Positions 15,368-23,421 of a stretch of DNA of 64,000 nt are shown piece by piece. The translations under genes and the position numbers were made by a program. Numbering within the stretch: the stretch's first letter is position 1; each line of letters starts with the position of its first letter. The stretch lies in NCBI RefSeq assembly GCF_014656215.1, contig NZ_BNBZ01000006.1, forward strand, positions 247,203 to 311,202, in the 5' to 3' direction. The DNA is from Streptomyces zaomyceticus. Lineage in GTDB: Bacteria; Actinomycetota; Actinomycetes; Streptomycetales; Streptomycetaceae. The notes below the pieces were generated by a model, which was given only the letters and a program-made list of their open reading frames with translations, was not told the DNA's origin and made no database searches.

Positions 15368-16153
15368 GTGAGCTTGAGGATCGTTGTCTGTGTGAAGTAC
15401 GTGCCCGACGCGACCGGAGACCGGAAGTTCGCCGACGACCTGACGGTCGACCGCGACGACGTCGACGGCCTGCTGTCGGAGCTCGACGAGTACGCGGTCG
15501 AGCAGGCGCTGCAGATCGCCGAAGAGGCGGACGACGCCGAGGTCACCGTGCTGACGGTCGGCCCCGAGGACGCCAAGGACGCGCTGCGCAAGGCGCTCTC
15601 CATGGGCGCCGACAAGGCCGTCCACGTCGAGGACGACGACCTCCACGGCACCGACGTGATGGGCACCTCGCTGGTGCTCGCCAAGGCGATCGAGAAGACC
15701 GGCTACGACGTCGTCATCGCCGGTATGGCCTCCACCGACGGCACCATGGGTGTCCTCCCGGCGATCCTCGCCGAGCGTCTGGGCGTCCCGCAGGTCACGC
15801 TCCTCTCCGAGGTGAAGATCGAGGACGGCAAGGTGACCGGCCGTCGCGACGGCGACAGCGCCTCCGAGCAGCTGGAGGCCTCCCTCCCGGCGGTCGTGTC
15901 CGTGACCGACCAGTCCGGCGAGGCGCGCTACCCGTCCTTCAAGGGCATCATGGCCGCCAAGAAGAAGCCGGTGGAGTCCCTGGAGCTGGACGACCTGGAC
16001 ATCGACGCGGACGAGGTCGGCCTCGCCGGCGCCTGGACCGCGGTCGACTCCGCCGCAGAGCGTCCGGCGCGCACCGCCGGCACGATCGTCAAGGACGAGG
16101 GCGAGGGCGGCAAGCAGCTCGCCGGCTTCCTCGCGGAGCAGAAGTTCATCTAA
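15368..16153 (+). CDS. etfB: Electron transfer flavoprotein beta subunit
   Basis: A 261-residue ETF beta chain. IVVCVKYVPDA at the N-terminus, VLTVGPEDAKDALRKALSMGADKAVHV and the AGMASTDGTMGVLPAILAERLGVP segment (AMP/adenine-binding loop region) are typical. With EtfA it carries electrons from acyl-CoA dehydrogenases and similar flavoenzymes to the quinone pool through ETF dehydrogenase. The GTG at 15368 follows AGGAGAGCC. etfA lies 87 bp downstream with a hairpin in the gap. Confidence 0.96.
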   Translation: MSLRIVVCVKYVPDATGDRKFADDLTVDRDDVDGLLSELDEYAVEQALQIAEEADDAEVTVLTVGPEDAKDALRKALSMGADKAVHVEDDDLHGTDVMGTSLVLAKAIEKTGYDVVIAGMASTDGTMGVLPAILAERLGVPQVTLLSEVKIEDGKVTGRRDGDSASEQLEASLPAVVSVTDQSGEARYPSFKGIMAAKKKPVESLELDDLDIDADEVGLAGAWTAVDSAAERPARTAGTIVKDEGEGGKQLAGFLAEQKFI

Positions 16154-16161
16154 GAGGCAGT

Positions 16162-16197
16162 CTCGCGGGCCGGAGGTTCTTCCGAGGCCCGCGCGAG
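16162..16197 (+). terminator. Hairpin between etfB and etfA
   Basis: CTCGCGGGCC (16162-16171) pairs with GGCCCGCGCGAG (16186-16197, one bulge). It lies within the etfB-etfA gap, so it may partly terminate transcription or stabilise the etfB message rather than end the operon. Confidence 0.5.
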
Positions 16198-16240
16198 CCC
16201 CTCAGACCGCCCCTTTTCGTTCGCAGGAGATTGAAGTCCC

Positions 16241-17203
16241 ATGGCTGAGATTCTCGTCTACGTCGACCACGTCGACGGAGCCGTCCGCAAGCCCACCCTC
16301 GAGCTGCTGACCCTCGCCCGCCGCATCGGCGAGCCGGTCGCCGTCGCGCTGGGCACCGGCGCCGCGGACACCGCCGCCGTCCTCGCCGAGCACGGCGCGG
16401 TGAAGGTCCTGACGGCCGACGCCCCCGAGTTCGCCGAGTACCTCGTCGTTCCCAAGGTCGACGCGCTCCAGGCCGCGTACGAGGCTGTTTCCCCGGCCGC
16501 CGTGCTCGTCCCGTCCTCCGCCGAGGGCAAGGAGATCGCGGCCCGCCTCGCGGTCCGTATCGGCTCCGGCATCATCACCGACGCCATCGACCTGGAGGCC
16601 GGTGACGAGGGCCCGGTCGCGACGCAGTCCGCGTTCGCCGCCTCCTTCACCACCAAGTCCCGTGTCTCCAAGGGCACCCCGGTCATCACGGTCAAGCCGA
16701 ACTCGGCTCCCGTCGAGGCCGCCCCCGCCGCCGGCGCGGTCGAGACCCTCGCGGTCTCCTTCGGCGCGCTGGCCACCGGCACCAAGGTGACCGCCCGCAC
16801 CCCGCGCGAGTCCACCGGCCGTCCGGAGCTGACCGAGGCCGCGATCGTGGTCTCCGGCGGCCGTGGCGTCAACGGTGCCGAGAACTTCGCGATCATCGAG
16901 GCGCTCGCCGACTCGCTCGGTGCCGCCGTCGGCGCCTCGCGTGCCGCGGTCGACGCCGGCTGGTACCCGCACTCCAACCAGGTCGGCCAGACCGGCAAGT
17001 CGGTCTCGCCGCAGCTGTACATCGCGTCGGGCATCTCCGGCGCGATCCAGCACCGCGCGGGTATGCAGACCTCGAAGACGATCGTCGCGATCAACAAGGA
17101 CGCCGAAGCGCCGATCTTCGACCTCGTCGACTACGGCGTCGTGGGCGACCTCTTCGACGTCGTCCCGCAGCTGACCGAAGAGGTCAAGTCCCGCAAGGGC
17201 TGA
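16241..17203 (+). CDS. etfA: Electron transfer flavoprotein alpha subunit
   Basis: A 320-residue ETF alpha chain. The N-terminal half mirrors EtfB; the C-terminal FAD-binding domain has VSGGRGVNGAENFAIIEALADSLGAAVGASRAAVDAGWYPHSNQVGQTGKSVSPQLYIASGISGAIQH, the signature SR-V-D-GW-P..QVGQTGK-V.P.LYIA-GISGA pattern in short segments. It forms the EtfAB heterodimer with the upstream gene product. GGAG lies before the ATG at 16241. The operon ends in the strong hairpin at 17237. Confidence 0.96.
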   Translation: MAEILVYVDHVDGAVRKPTLELLTLARRIGEPVAVALGTGAADTAAVLAEHGAVKVLTADAPEFAEYLVVPKVDALQAAYEAVSPAAVLVPSSAEGKEIAARLAVRIGSGIITDAIDLEAGDEGPVATQSAFAASFTTKSRVSKGTPVITVKPNSAPVEAAPAAGAVETLAVSFGALATGTKVTARTPRESTGRPELTEAAIVVSGGRGVNGAENFAIIEALADSLGAAVGASRAAVDAGWYPHSNQVGQTGKSVSPQLYIASGISGAIQHRAGMQTSKTIVAINKDAEAPIFDLVDYGVVGDLFDVVPQLTEEVKSRKG

Positions 17204-17236
17204 GCTCGGTAGGCTTGACCTGCGATTCTGTACGGT

Positions 17237-17275
17237 CCGGGGGCCGCGTGGTGATCATCACCGCGCGGCCCCCGG
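17237..17275 (+). terminator. Strong terminator after etfA
   Basis: CCGGGGGCCGCG (17237-17248) pairs with CGCGGCCCCCGG (17264-17275), and between them GGTGAT-C-ATCACC extends the stem, giving about 18 base pairs with one single-base interruption on each side. It begins 34 bp past the etfA stop. Confidence 0.88.
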
Positions 17276-17370
17276 CCGTTTCGGACACCCATTGACGTGG
17301 GTCCCGACGGACTACTAACTTCGCTATACGGATTTTTGATTCCGTGAAGCGGAAAACAGGAGGATGTGGG

Positions 17371-18660
17371 ATGGGTCAGCAGGAGAAGGTGTCGACGAGC
17401 CTCGCGGGCACGGTCAGCGAGGGCATCAGCGCCTCCCTCGCGGAGGTGGACGCCGAGCTGGACCGCCGCTACCCGGGAGACCCCGGCACCCGCCAGCCCG
17501 TCCACACCGTCTATGTCCCCGGCAACGTCTTCGACGCCGGAACGATCCGCTCCTGGGGCGACCAGGCCCTCGCCGCCCTCGACGAGCACGCTCCCGACGC
17601 CCACTCCTTCGCCGCGGTCCTCGGCCTCTCCGACGACCTCGCCGAGGACGTCTACGGCCGCGTACGCGCCAAGCTGGAGCGCGAGCCCATCGAGGACCTC
17701 CGGGTCGACTTCGAGGACGGTTACGCCGGCCAGGACGAGGACCAGGACGCCGCCCGCGCCGCTCGGCTGATCTCGGAGGCGTACGCGAAGGGCACCGCCG
17801 CCCCGTACATGGGCATCCGGATGAAGTGCATGGAGTCCGCCGTACGCGACCGCGGCATCCGCACCACCGACGTCTTCCTCACCGGCCTCCTGGAGAACGG
17901 CGGCCTCCCCGAAGGCCTCGTCCTCACCCTCCCCAAGGTGACCTACCCCGAGCAGGTCACCGCCTTCGTCCGGCTCCTGGAGGCCTTCGAGAAGGCCCAC
18001 GGCCTCGACGCCGGCCGCCTCGGCTTCGAGATCCAGATCGAGACCAGCCAGTCCATCCTCGCCACCGACGGCACCGCCGCCGTCGCCCGCATGATCGGCG
18101 CCGCCGAGGGCCGCGCCACCGGACTGCACTACGGCACCTTCGACTACAGCGCCTGCCTCGGTGTCTCCGCCGCCTACCAGGCCAGCGACCACCCGGCCGC
18201 CGACCACGCCAAGGCGATCATGCAGGTCGCCGCCGCGGGCACGGGCGTACGCGTCTCCGACGGCTCCACCAACATCCTCCCGGTCGGCTCCACCGAGCAC
18301 GTCCACGAGGCCTGGCGCCTGCACTACGGCCTCACCCGCCGCGCCCTCTCCCGCGCCTACTACCAGGGCTGGGACATGCACCCGGGCCACATCCCCACCC
18401 GGTACGCCGCGGTCTTCGCCTTCTACCGCGAGGGCTTCGAGGCGGCCGCCAAGCGGCTCTCCGCCTACGCCAACCACGCGGGCGGCGACGTCATGGACGA
18501 GCCCGCCACCGCCAAGGCCCTCAGCTCCTACCTGCTGCGCGGCATCGACTGCGGAGCCCTCGACACCGCCGAGGTCGACGCGCTCACCGGTATGAACCGA
18601 GCCGCCCTCGACCGCTTCGCGGCCCCGCGCCGCGGCGATCTGACCGCTTCCGCGGAGTAG
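17371..18660 (+). CDS. DUF6986 family HpcH/HpaI aldolase-like protein
   Basis: A 429-residue TIM-barrel protein related to citrate lyase beta chain/HpcH-HpaI aldolases. Motifs placed in barrel order: VDFEDGYAGQDEDQD (acidic loop), YMGIRMKCME (active-site Arg), LPKVTYPEQV, GFEIQIETSQSIL (metal-binding Glu) and LHYGTFDYSACLG. This supports Mg-dependent cleavage or condensation of an oxo-acid or acyl-CoA, but the substrate is unknown. The ATG at 17371 has AGGAGG seven bases upstream; earlier in-frame starts are unsupported. It stands alone between the etfA terminator and a divergently read LacI gene. Confidence 0.85.
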   Translation: MGQQEKVSTSLAGTVSEGISASLAEVDAELDRRYPGDPGTRQPVHTVYVPGNVFDAGTIRSWGDQALAALDEHAPDAHSFAAVLGLSDDLAEDVYGRVRAKLEREPIEDLRVDFEDGYAGQDEDQDAARAARLISEAYAKGTAAPYMGIRMKCMESAVRDRGIRTTDVFLTGLLENGGLPEGLVLTLPKVTYPEQVTAFVRLLEAFEKAHGLDAGRLGFEIQIETSQSILATDGTAAVARMIGAAEGRATGLHYGTFDYSACLGVSAAYQASDHPAADHAKAIMQVAAAGTGVRVSDGSTNILPVGSTEHVHEAWRLHYGLTRRALSRAYYQGWDMHPGHIPTRYAAVFAFYREGFEAAAKRLSAYANHAGGDVMDEPATAKALSSYLLRGIDCGALDTAEVDALTGMNRAALDRFAAPRRGDLTASAE

Positions 18661-18859
18661 CGGGACCCGGTCCGGGCCGGCGGGCGGCTGCGGCCGTGGT
18701 CGGTCCGGGCGACGGGTTGCCGTGGGGCCGGGCCGGGCCCCCGAACCGCCGTGGCCGGTCGGGGCCGCCGCGTCGGGGGCCGGGGCGGCCTTCGTGCGGG
18801 GCACTACGGCCGTCGGCCCGGCCCTCGCTCGGGCGGCGGGCCCCGGGTAGGCCCTTCGC

Positions 18860-19894
18860 TCAGGCGGCAGTCGGCGGGATCTCGCCCGATCCGCGGGCGA
18901 GGAGCGTGGTGCCGAGAACCACCCGCTCCGGCGCCTCGTCGGCCCCGTCGAGACGCCGGAACAGCCGCTCCGCCGCCGTCCGGCCGAGCGCGGCGGCGTC
19001 CTGGGCGATGACCGTGACACCGAGCAGATCGGCCAGCTCGATGTCGTCGAAGCCGACCAGCGCGACGGGCCGCGGGTGCTCGGCGAGCGCGCGGACCACC
19101 GTGACCATGACCCGGTTGTTTCCCGCGAAGAGCGCCGTCACGGGCTCCGGCGCGGCCAGCATCTCCCGTACGGCCGTCCGCACCCGCTCGGGGTCCGTGG
19201 AGCCCGGCGAGACCCAGGCGTCCTGGACCGGCAGGCCCGCGTCCTCCATCGCCGCGCGGTAGCCGCGCAGCCGCTCGGCCGCGGTGTGGATCCGGGGGCG
19301 GTCGCCGATGAAGCCGATGCGGCGGTGTCCGTGGGCGATCAGATGCGCCACTCCGTCGCGGGCCCCGCCGAAGCTGTCGGAGAGGACGGCGTCGGCGTCG
19401 ATGAGTCCGGCGGGACGGTCGACGAAGACCGTCGCGACACCCGCCCGGATCTCCGGCTCCAGATAGCGGTGGTCGTCCCCGGCGGGAATGACGATCAGCC
19501 CGTCGACCCTGCGCGCGCAGAGCGCGAGGGCCAGCTCCTGCTCCCGGCCGGGGTCCTCGGCGCTGGAGCCGTTGATGAGGAGGGCGCCGTGTGCCCGCGC
19601 GACCTCCTCGACCGCCCGGCTGAGCGGCCCGTAGAAGGGGTCGGCGAGATCCTCGAGGACGAGTCCGACCGTGGCGGTCCTGCCCTTGCGGAGCACCCGC
19701 GCGCTGTCGTTGCGGCGGAAACCGAGGATCTCGATGGCCTCCTGGACCCGGCGCTCGGTTTCGGGGGTGACCCCCGGCTCGCCGTTGACGACCCTGGACA
19801 CCGTCTTCAGGCCGACCCCGGCGCGCGCGGCGACGTCCTTCATCGTGGGCCGGTTGCCGTAGCGGTGCTCAGGGCGGCGGGCGATGTCGGCCAC
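18860..19894 (-). CDS. LacI family transcriptional regulator
   Basis: A 344-residue LacI-type repressor: N-terminal helix-turn-helix TMKDVAARAGVGLKTVSRVVNGEPGVTPETERRV (18-50) with the hinge helix ARVLRKG, then a periplasmic-binding-protein-like sugar domain (ATVGLVLEDLADPFYGPLSRAVEEVA to VGFDDIELADLLGVTVIAQD). It begins at a GTG with GGAGGA ten bases before. It is divergent from a ROK sugar kinase gene, and a LacI-type palindrome lies between them, so it likely represses itself and the kinase in response to a sugar. Confidence 0.93.
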   Translation of the reverse strand: MADIARRPEHRYGNRPTMKDVAARAGVGLKTVSRVVNGEPGVTPETERRVQEAIEILGFRRNDSARVLRKGRTATVGLVLEDLADPFYGPLSRAVEEVARAHGALLINGSSAEDPGREQELALALCARRVDGLIVIPAGDDHRYLEPEIRAGVATVFVDRPAGLIDADAVLSDSFGGARDGVAHLIAHGHRRIGFIGDRPRIHTAAERLRGYRAAMEDAGLPVQDAWVSPGSTDPERVRTAVREMLAAPEPVTALFAGNNRVMVTVVRALAEHPRPVALVGFDDIELADLLGVTVIAQDAAALGRTAAERLFRRLDGADEAPERVVLGTTLLARGSGEIPPTAA

Positions 19895-19948
19895 GATGTG
19901 CGATTCCTCCGTCGGTGCTCGGTGTTCCTGCCCGAAGCATAGGGCCTG

Positions 19949-19960
19949 GACAACGTTGTC
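19949..19960. promoter_or_regulatory. LacI-type operator GACAACGTTGTC
   Basis: A perfect 12-bp palindrome centred on the AACGTT core common to LacI-family operators. It lies upstream of TATGCT (a likely -10 for the lacI-type gene on the minus strand) and 66 bp before the ROK kinase start, so one bound repressor could act on both divergent genes. Confidence 0.75.
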
Positions 19961-20025
19961 ACGGCAGGGGAGACTGTAAGGAACACCGTTCCGTCCGCCC
20001 GTCGCCGACTGGAGACCCCGCGCCC

Positions 20026-21009
20026 ATGCAGACCGACCCCGCCACGGGCCCCGTCGACGGTCTCGTCGTCGCTCTCGACATCGGCGGCACCAAGATCGCC
20101 GGCGCCCTGGTCGACGCCGAGGGTCGCATCCGTGTCCGCGCGCAGCGGCCCACTCCCGCGCGCGAGGCCGGCGAGACGGTGATGCGCGCGGTCGAGGACG
20201 TCCTCGCCGACCTCATGGCCTCCCCGCTGTGGGACGCCGCGGGAGCCGTCGGCATCGGCAGCGCGGGCCCCGTCGACGCGTACCGCGGGACCGTCAGTCC
20301 GGTCAACGTGCCCGGCTGGCGCGACTATCCGCTCGTCGAACGGGTCCGCCGGGCGACGGACGGACGGCCCGTCGTCCTGGTCGGCGACGGCGTCGCCATG
20401 ACGGCCGCCGAGCACTGGCTCGGAGCCGCCAGGGGGCACGACAACGCCCTGTGTCTCGTGGTCTCCACGGGCGTCGGCGGCGGCCTCGTTCTCGGTGGCC
20501 GTGTCCACCCCGGCCCCACCGGCAACGCCGGTCACATCGGCCACATCGTGGTGGACATGGACGGCGAGCTCTGCGCCTGCGGCGGGCGCGGCTGCGTCGA
20601 GGGCATCGCCAGCGGCCCGCGGCTCGCCCGCCGCGCACGGGAGAACGGCTGGCGCCCGGGGCCCGACGGCGACGTCTCCGCCGCCGCCGTGGCCGCCGCG
20701 GCGCACGCGGGGGACCCGGTCGCCCTCGCGTCCTTCGAGCGGGCCGCCCAGGCGCTGGCGGCGGGCATCGCCGCGACGGCCGCCCTCGTCGAGATCGACA
20801 TCGCTGTCGTCGGCGGCGGGGTCGCGGGCGCGGGCGAGATCCTCTTCGCCCCGCTCCGACGCAGCCTCGCCACGTACGCCACGCTCTCCTTCGTACGGAA
20901 GCTGACGGTCGTCCCGGCCCTGACGGGCACCGACGCGGGGCTTCTCGGCGCCGCGGCGGCGGCCTCGTCCACCGGCGGCGGGGGAGCGTGGCCGGGCGGG
21001 GCTTCCTGA
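20026..21009 (+). CDS. ROK family sugar kinase (glucokinase-like)
   Basis: A 327-residue ROK protein without a DNA-binding domain. ALDIGGTKIAGALVD is the N-terminal phosphate-binding motif, SAGPVD and VVSTGVGGGLVLGGRV follow, and GHIGHIVVDMDGELCACGGRGCVEGIASG supplies the ROK zinc-binding His and CxCGxxGC cysteines. The usual NDAN catalytic segment reads GDGVA; the catalytic Asp is kept. It should phosphorylate glucose or a related hexose with ATP. The ATG at 20026 fits family length. A Gly/Ala/Ser-rich tail ends the protein. Divergent from the LacI regulator. Confidence 0.88.
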   Translation: MQTDPATGPVDGLVVALDIGGTKIAGALVDAEGRIRVRAQRPTPAREAGETVMRAVEDVLADLMASPLWDAAGAVGIGSAGPVDAYRGTVSPVNVPGWRDYPLVERVRRATDGRPVVLVGDGVAMTAAEHWLGAARGHDNALCLVVSTGVGGGLVLGGRVHPGPTGNAGHIGHIVVDMDGELCACGGRGCVEGIASGPRLARRARENGWRPGPDGDVSAAAVAAAAHAGDPVALASFERAAQALAAGIAATAALVEIDIAVVGGGVAGAGEILFAPLRRSLATYATLSFVRKLTVVPALTGTDAGLLGAAAAASSTGGGGAWPGGAS

Positions 21010-21118
21010 CCCGGCGGACCGACGGCGGGCAGCCACCGACCGGGGCACCCGTACTCGCGCCCGGGTCCTGGGCCCACGGCCCGACGGCGGGCGCCGCGGC
21101 CCGGGCCACCCGCGCGCC

Positions 21119-21301
21119 TCACTCCTCCCGTACCCGCTCCGCCGTCCGCTGCTCGACGATCACCAGGAACGTGTCGGACTCCAGATCCATCACGACCCGG
21201 GCCGGCACCCCCTCGTCGCGCCGCGCACCGGCGAACTCCTCCGCCGGCCAGCTGCCCCGCGGGCCGCCGGCCGGAAAACGCTCGAGAACCCTACGACTCA
21301 T
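21119..21301 (-). CDS. Small hypothetical protein
   Basis: A 60-residue protein I do not recognise. The ATG at 21301 follows GAGGGG at a good distance. The C-terminal half (GVPARVVMDLESDTFLVIVEQ) looks like a beta-strand pair, and codon bias matches the neighbours. It is read divergently from the TmrB/Nudix fusion, with 137 bp between the starts. Soluble, no cysteines, no signal peptide. Function unknown. Confidence 0.6.
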   Translation of the reverse strand: MSRRVLERFPAGGPRGSWPAEEFAGARRDEGVPARVVMDLESDTFLVIVEQRTAERVREE

Positions 21302-21438
21302 TCTCCGCACCCCCTCGTGCTTGCCGTTCTCAACGACAGCCGCGCGGAAGTGTCACGCACATGCCCAGACGTCTGTTCGTGGTTTTCGTGGCAGGGTGTT
21401 GCGGGCAAGCCACAGGGGGCTACCGAAGAGGGGGAATC

Positions 21439-22473
21439 GTGATCGTCTGGATCAACGGGACGTTCGGTGCGGGGAAGTCCAGCACCGCGCGCGAGCTGGT
21501 CGATCTGATCCCGAACTGCACGTTGTACGACCCCGAGGACACCGGTGGCGCACTGCGCCGGCTCCTGCCGGCCAAGCGGCTCGCCGAGGTCGAGGACTAC
21601 CAGGACCTGCCGATCTGGCGACGCCTGGTGGTCGACACCGCGGCCGCGCTGCTCGCCGAGGTCGGCGGTGTCCTGGTCGTCCCGATGACGCTGCTGCGCC
21701 AGGAGTACCGGGACGAGATCTTCGGCGGGCTCGCCGCCCGCCGCATCGAGGTGCGCCATGTCCTGCTGGCTCCGGAGGAAACGATCCTGCGCCAACGGAT
21801 CGACGACCGCGCGGAGTACGGCGACCCCGAGGTCGACGCCCGCGTCCGGGAGTGGTGTCATCAGCACCTCCCGCCGTACCGGGCCGCCCTCGACTGGCTC
21901 TCCGCCGACGCGTACGTCGTCGACACCTCGGCGCTCACCGTGCCCGAGACCGCCCGGTCCGTCGCCGACGCCGTCCAGACCGGCCTCGCCACGCCCTGCG
22001 GCATCGTCCAGACCCCCGAACCGACCGGCGAGACCGTCGCCGCCGGTGTGCTGCTCTTCGACGAGCAGGACCGCTTCCTGCTCGTCGACCCCACCTACAA
22101 GCCCGGCTGGGAGTTCCCCGGCGGTGTCGTCGAAGCCGGCGAGCCCCCGGCCCGTGCCGGTATGCGCGAGGTGGCCGAGGAGATAGGTCTCGAACTCGAC
22201 GCCGTACCCCGCCTGCTCCTCGTCGACTGGGAACGGCCCCGGCCGCCCGGCTACGGAGGACTGCGTCTCCTCTTCGACGGCGGCACGCTCGGCCCCGCCG
22301 ACACCGCCCGGCTCCACCTCCCCGGCGCCGAACTCCGCGACTGGCGCTTCGTCACCGAGGAGGAGGCCGCCGACCTCCTGCCCCCGGTCCGCTACCGCCG
22401 CCTCCGCTGGGCCCTGCGCGCCCGCGAAGGCGGCACGGTGCTCAATCTGGAGGCGGGAGACCCGGTCGGCTGA
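21439..22473 (+). CDS. TmrB-like P-loop kinase fused to Nudix hydrolase
   Basis: A 344-residue two-domain protein starting at a GTG after GAGGGGGAAT. Residues 1-185 resemble TmrB, the Bacillus tunicamycin-resistance ATP-binding protein: Walker A INGTFGAGKSST (5-16), CTLYDPEDTGGALRRLLP, DYQDLPIWRRLVVDTAAALL, VLVVPMTLLRQEYRDEIFGGL and VRHVLLAPEETILRQRI. Residues 195-340 are a Nudix domain with a full box (GGVVEAGEPPARAGMREVAEEIGL, 228-251). A single protein thus couples a possible small-molecule kinase or ATPase to cleavage of a nucleoside diphosphate-linked compound. Substrate unknown. The gene ends just before the 9-bp repeat array. Confidence 0.85.
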   Translation: MIVWINGTFGAGKSSTARELVDLIPNCTLYDPEDTGGALRRLLPAKRLAEVEDYQDLPIWRRLVVDTAAALLAEVGGVLVVPMTLLRQEYRDEIFGGLAARRIEVRHVLLAPEETILRQRIDDRAEYGDPEVDARVREWCHQHLPPYRAALDWLSADAYVVDTSALTVPETARSVADAVQTGLATPCGIVQTPEPTGETVAAGVLLFDEQDRFLLVDPTYKPGWEFPGGVVEAGEPPARAGMREVAEEIGLELDAVPRLLLVDWERPRPPGYGGLRLLFDGGTLGPADTARLHLPGAELRDWRFVTEEEAADLLPPVRYRRLRWALRAREGGTVLNLEAGDPVG

Positions 22474-22490
22474 CGACGGGGTCTCGTGCT

Positions 22491-22607
22491 CGGCGGGTCC
22501 GGCGGGTCCGGCGGGTCCGGCGGGTCCGGTCGGTTCGGCGGGTTCGGCGGGTTCGGTCGGTTCGGCGGGTTCGGTCGGTTCGGCGGGTTCGGTCGGTTTC
22601 GCGGGTC
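22491..22607. repeat. 9-bp tandem repeat, about 13 units
   Basis: Thirteen contiguous 9-bp units with consensus CGGYSGGTY run from 22491 to 22607; the first four are CGGCGGGTC, later ones alternate CGGTCGGTT and CGGCGGGTT. The array fills the gap between the convergent TmrB/Nudix and metallo-beta-lactamase fold genes, ending 14 bp from the latter's stop. Confidence 0.93.
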
Positions 22608-22621
22608 CGTCCGGACAGTCG

Positions 22622-23302
22622 CTACGCCACCGCGGCCGCGAGGCGGTCCGCCGTGTCCTCGGTCACCGGAGCGCCGTGGCCGCAGCACAGCACCGAAGGC
22701 GCCAGCTTCGCGAGAGCCCGCATCGACTCCATGGCGAGCGCACGGTCGACGTGGAACACGCCGAACGTCACGTCCCGCACCGTCGCCACCGTGTCCCCGG
22801 TGAACAGCACGCCGTGGCGCGGCAGGTGCACGGCGATCGAACCGGGAGTGTGCCCCGGGGTGTGGACCACGACCGCGCCGTCGCCGAAACCGAGCTCCTC
22901 GCCGTCCTCGACCTCGCGGTCCACCCGTGTCGGCGGTGCCTCCGGCACGGTCAGACCGTGCTCGAACAGGGGGAGCTCCCAGTCCAGGAGATCGGGCTCG
23001 GGCACCGGCGCCTCGCCCCGGATCACCGGCGCGTCGAGCCGGTGCGCCAGGATCTCGGCGCCGTGACGGTCCGCGAGCTCCTGCGCGGCGCCCACGTGGT
23101 CCCGGTGGCAGTGCGTCAGCACGATCCGGCGCAGCCGGTCCGGGTCCAGACCGGCCGCCCGTATCGCCTCCGCCGTCCCGGTCGCCGTACCGGCCCAACC
23201 GGCGTCGATCAGAGTCGACTCCTCCTCGTCCTGCCAGAGATAGGCCTGTCCGATGGAGTGGTCGAGGAGGTGGAGGCGCGGGGTGATCCGGATGGGTTCC
23301 AT
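22622..23302 (-). CDS. MBL-fold metallo-hydrolase
   Basis: A 226-residue metallo-beta-lactamase fold protein. The zinc motif is THCHRDH (His64, His66, Asp68, His69), followed by HTPGHTPGSIAVHLP (third His), LFTGDTV (bridging Asp) and CCGHGAPV (final His). All ligands of a glyoxalase II-type dinuclear site are present. Substrate is unknown; thioesters or lactones are typical. The ATG at 23302 is six bases from a TAGGTT box and has no ribosome site, so the transcript is probably leaderless. Confidence 0.92.
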   Translation of the reverse strand: MEPIRITPRLHLLDHSIGQAYLWQDEEESTLIDAGWAGTATGTAEAIRAAGLDPDRLRRIVLTHCHRDHVGAAQELADRHGAEILAHRLDAPVIRGEAPVPEPDLLDWELPLFEHGLTVPEAPPTRVDREVEDGEELGFGDGAVVVHTPGHTPGSIAVHLPRHGVLFTGDTVATVRDVTFGVFHVDRALAMESMRALAKLAPSVLCCGHGAPVTEDTADRLAAAVA

Positions 23303-23308
23303 ACGGCG

Positions 23309-23314
23309 AACCTA
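23309..23314 (-). promoter_or_regulatory. -10 box TAGGTT for the MBL-fold gene
   Basis: On the minus strand TAGGTT lies six bases before the ATG at 23302, the usual geometry of a leaderless transcript in Streptomyces. No clear -35 is seen. Confidence 0.5.
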
Positions 23315-23421
23315 CGTATCCCCGCAGGTCCGGCGGAGGCTTCTACGCTCTCGGCGAGCTTCGCCGAACGCGGAATTCGACAGCCCGCCGCAAGCCGGTC
23401 CGGTCCGGGACGGAAACCGTG

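Noticed and set aside
20229..23066. A 945-codon plus-strand open frame through the ROK kinase and TmrB/Nudix region
   Set aside because: It is a shifted frame of two well-supported genes and reads Arg/Gly/Pro-rich low complexity across the 9-bp repeat array.
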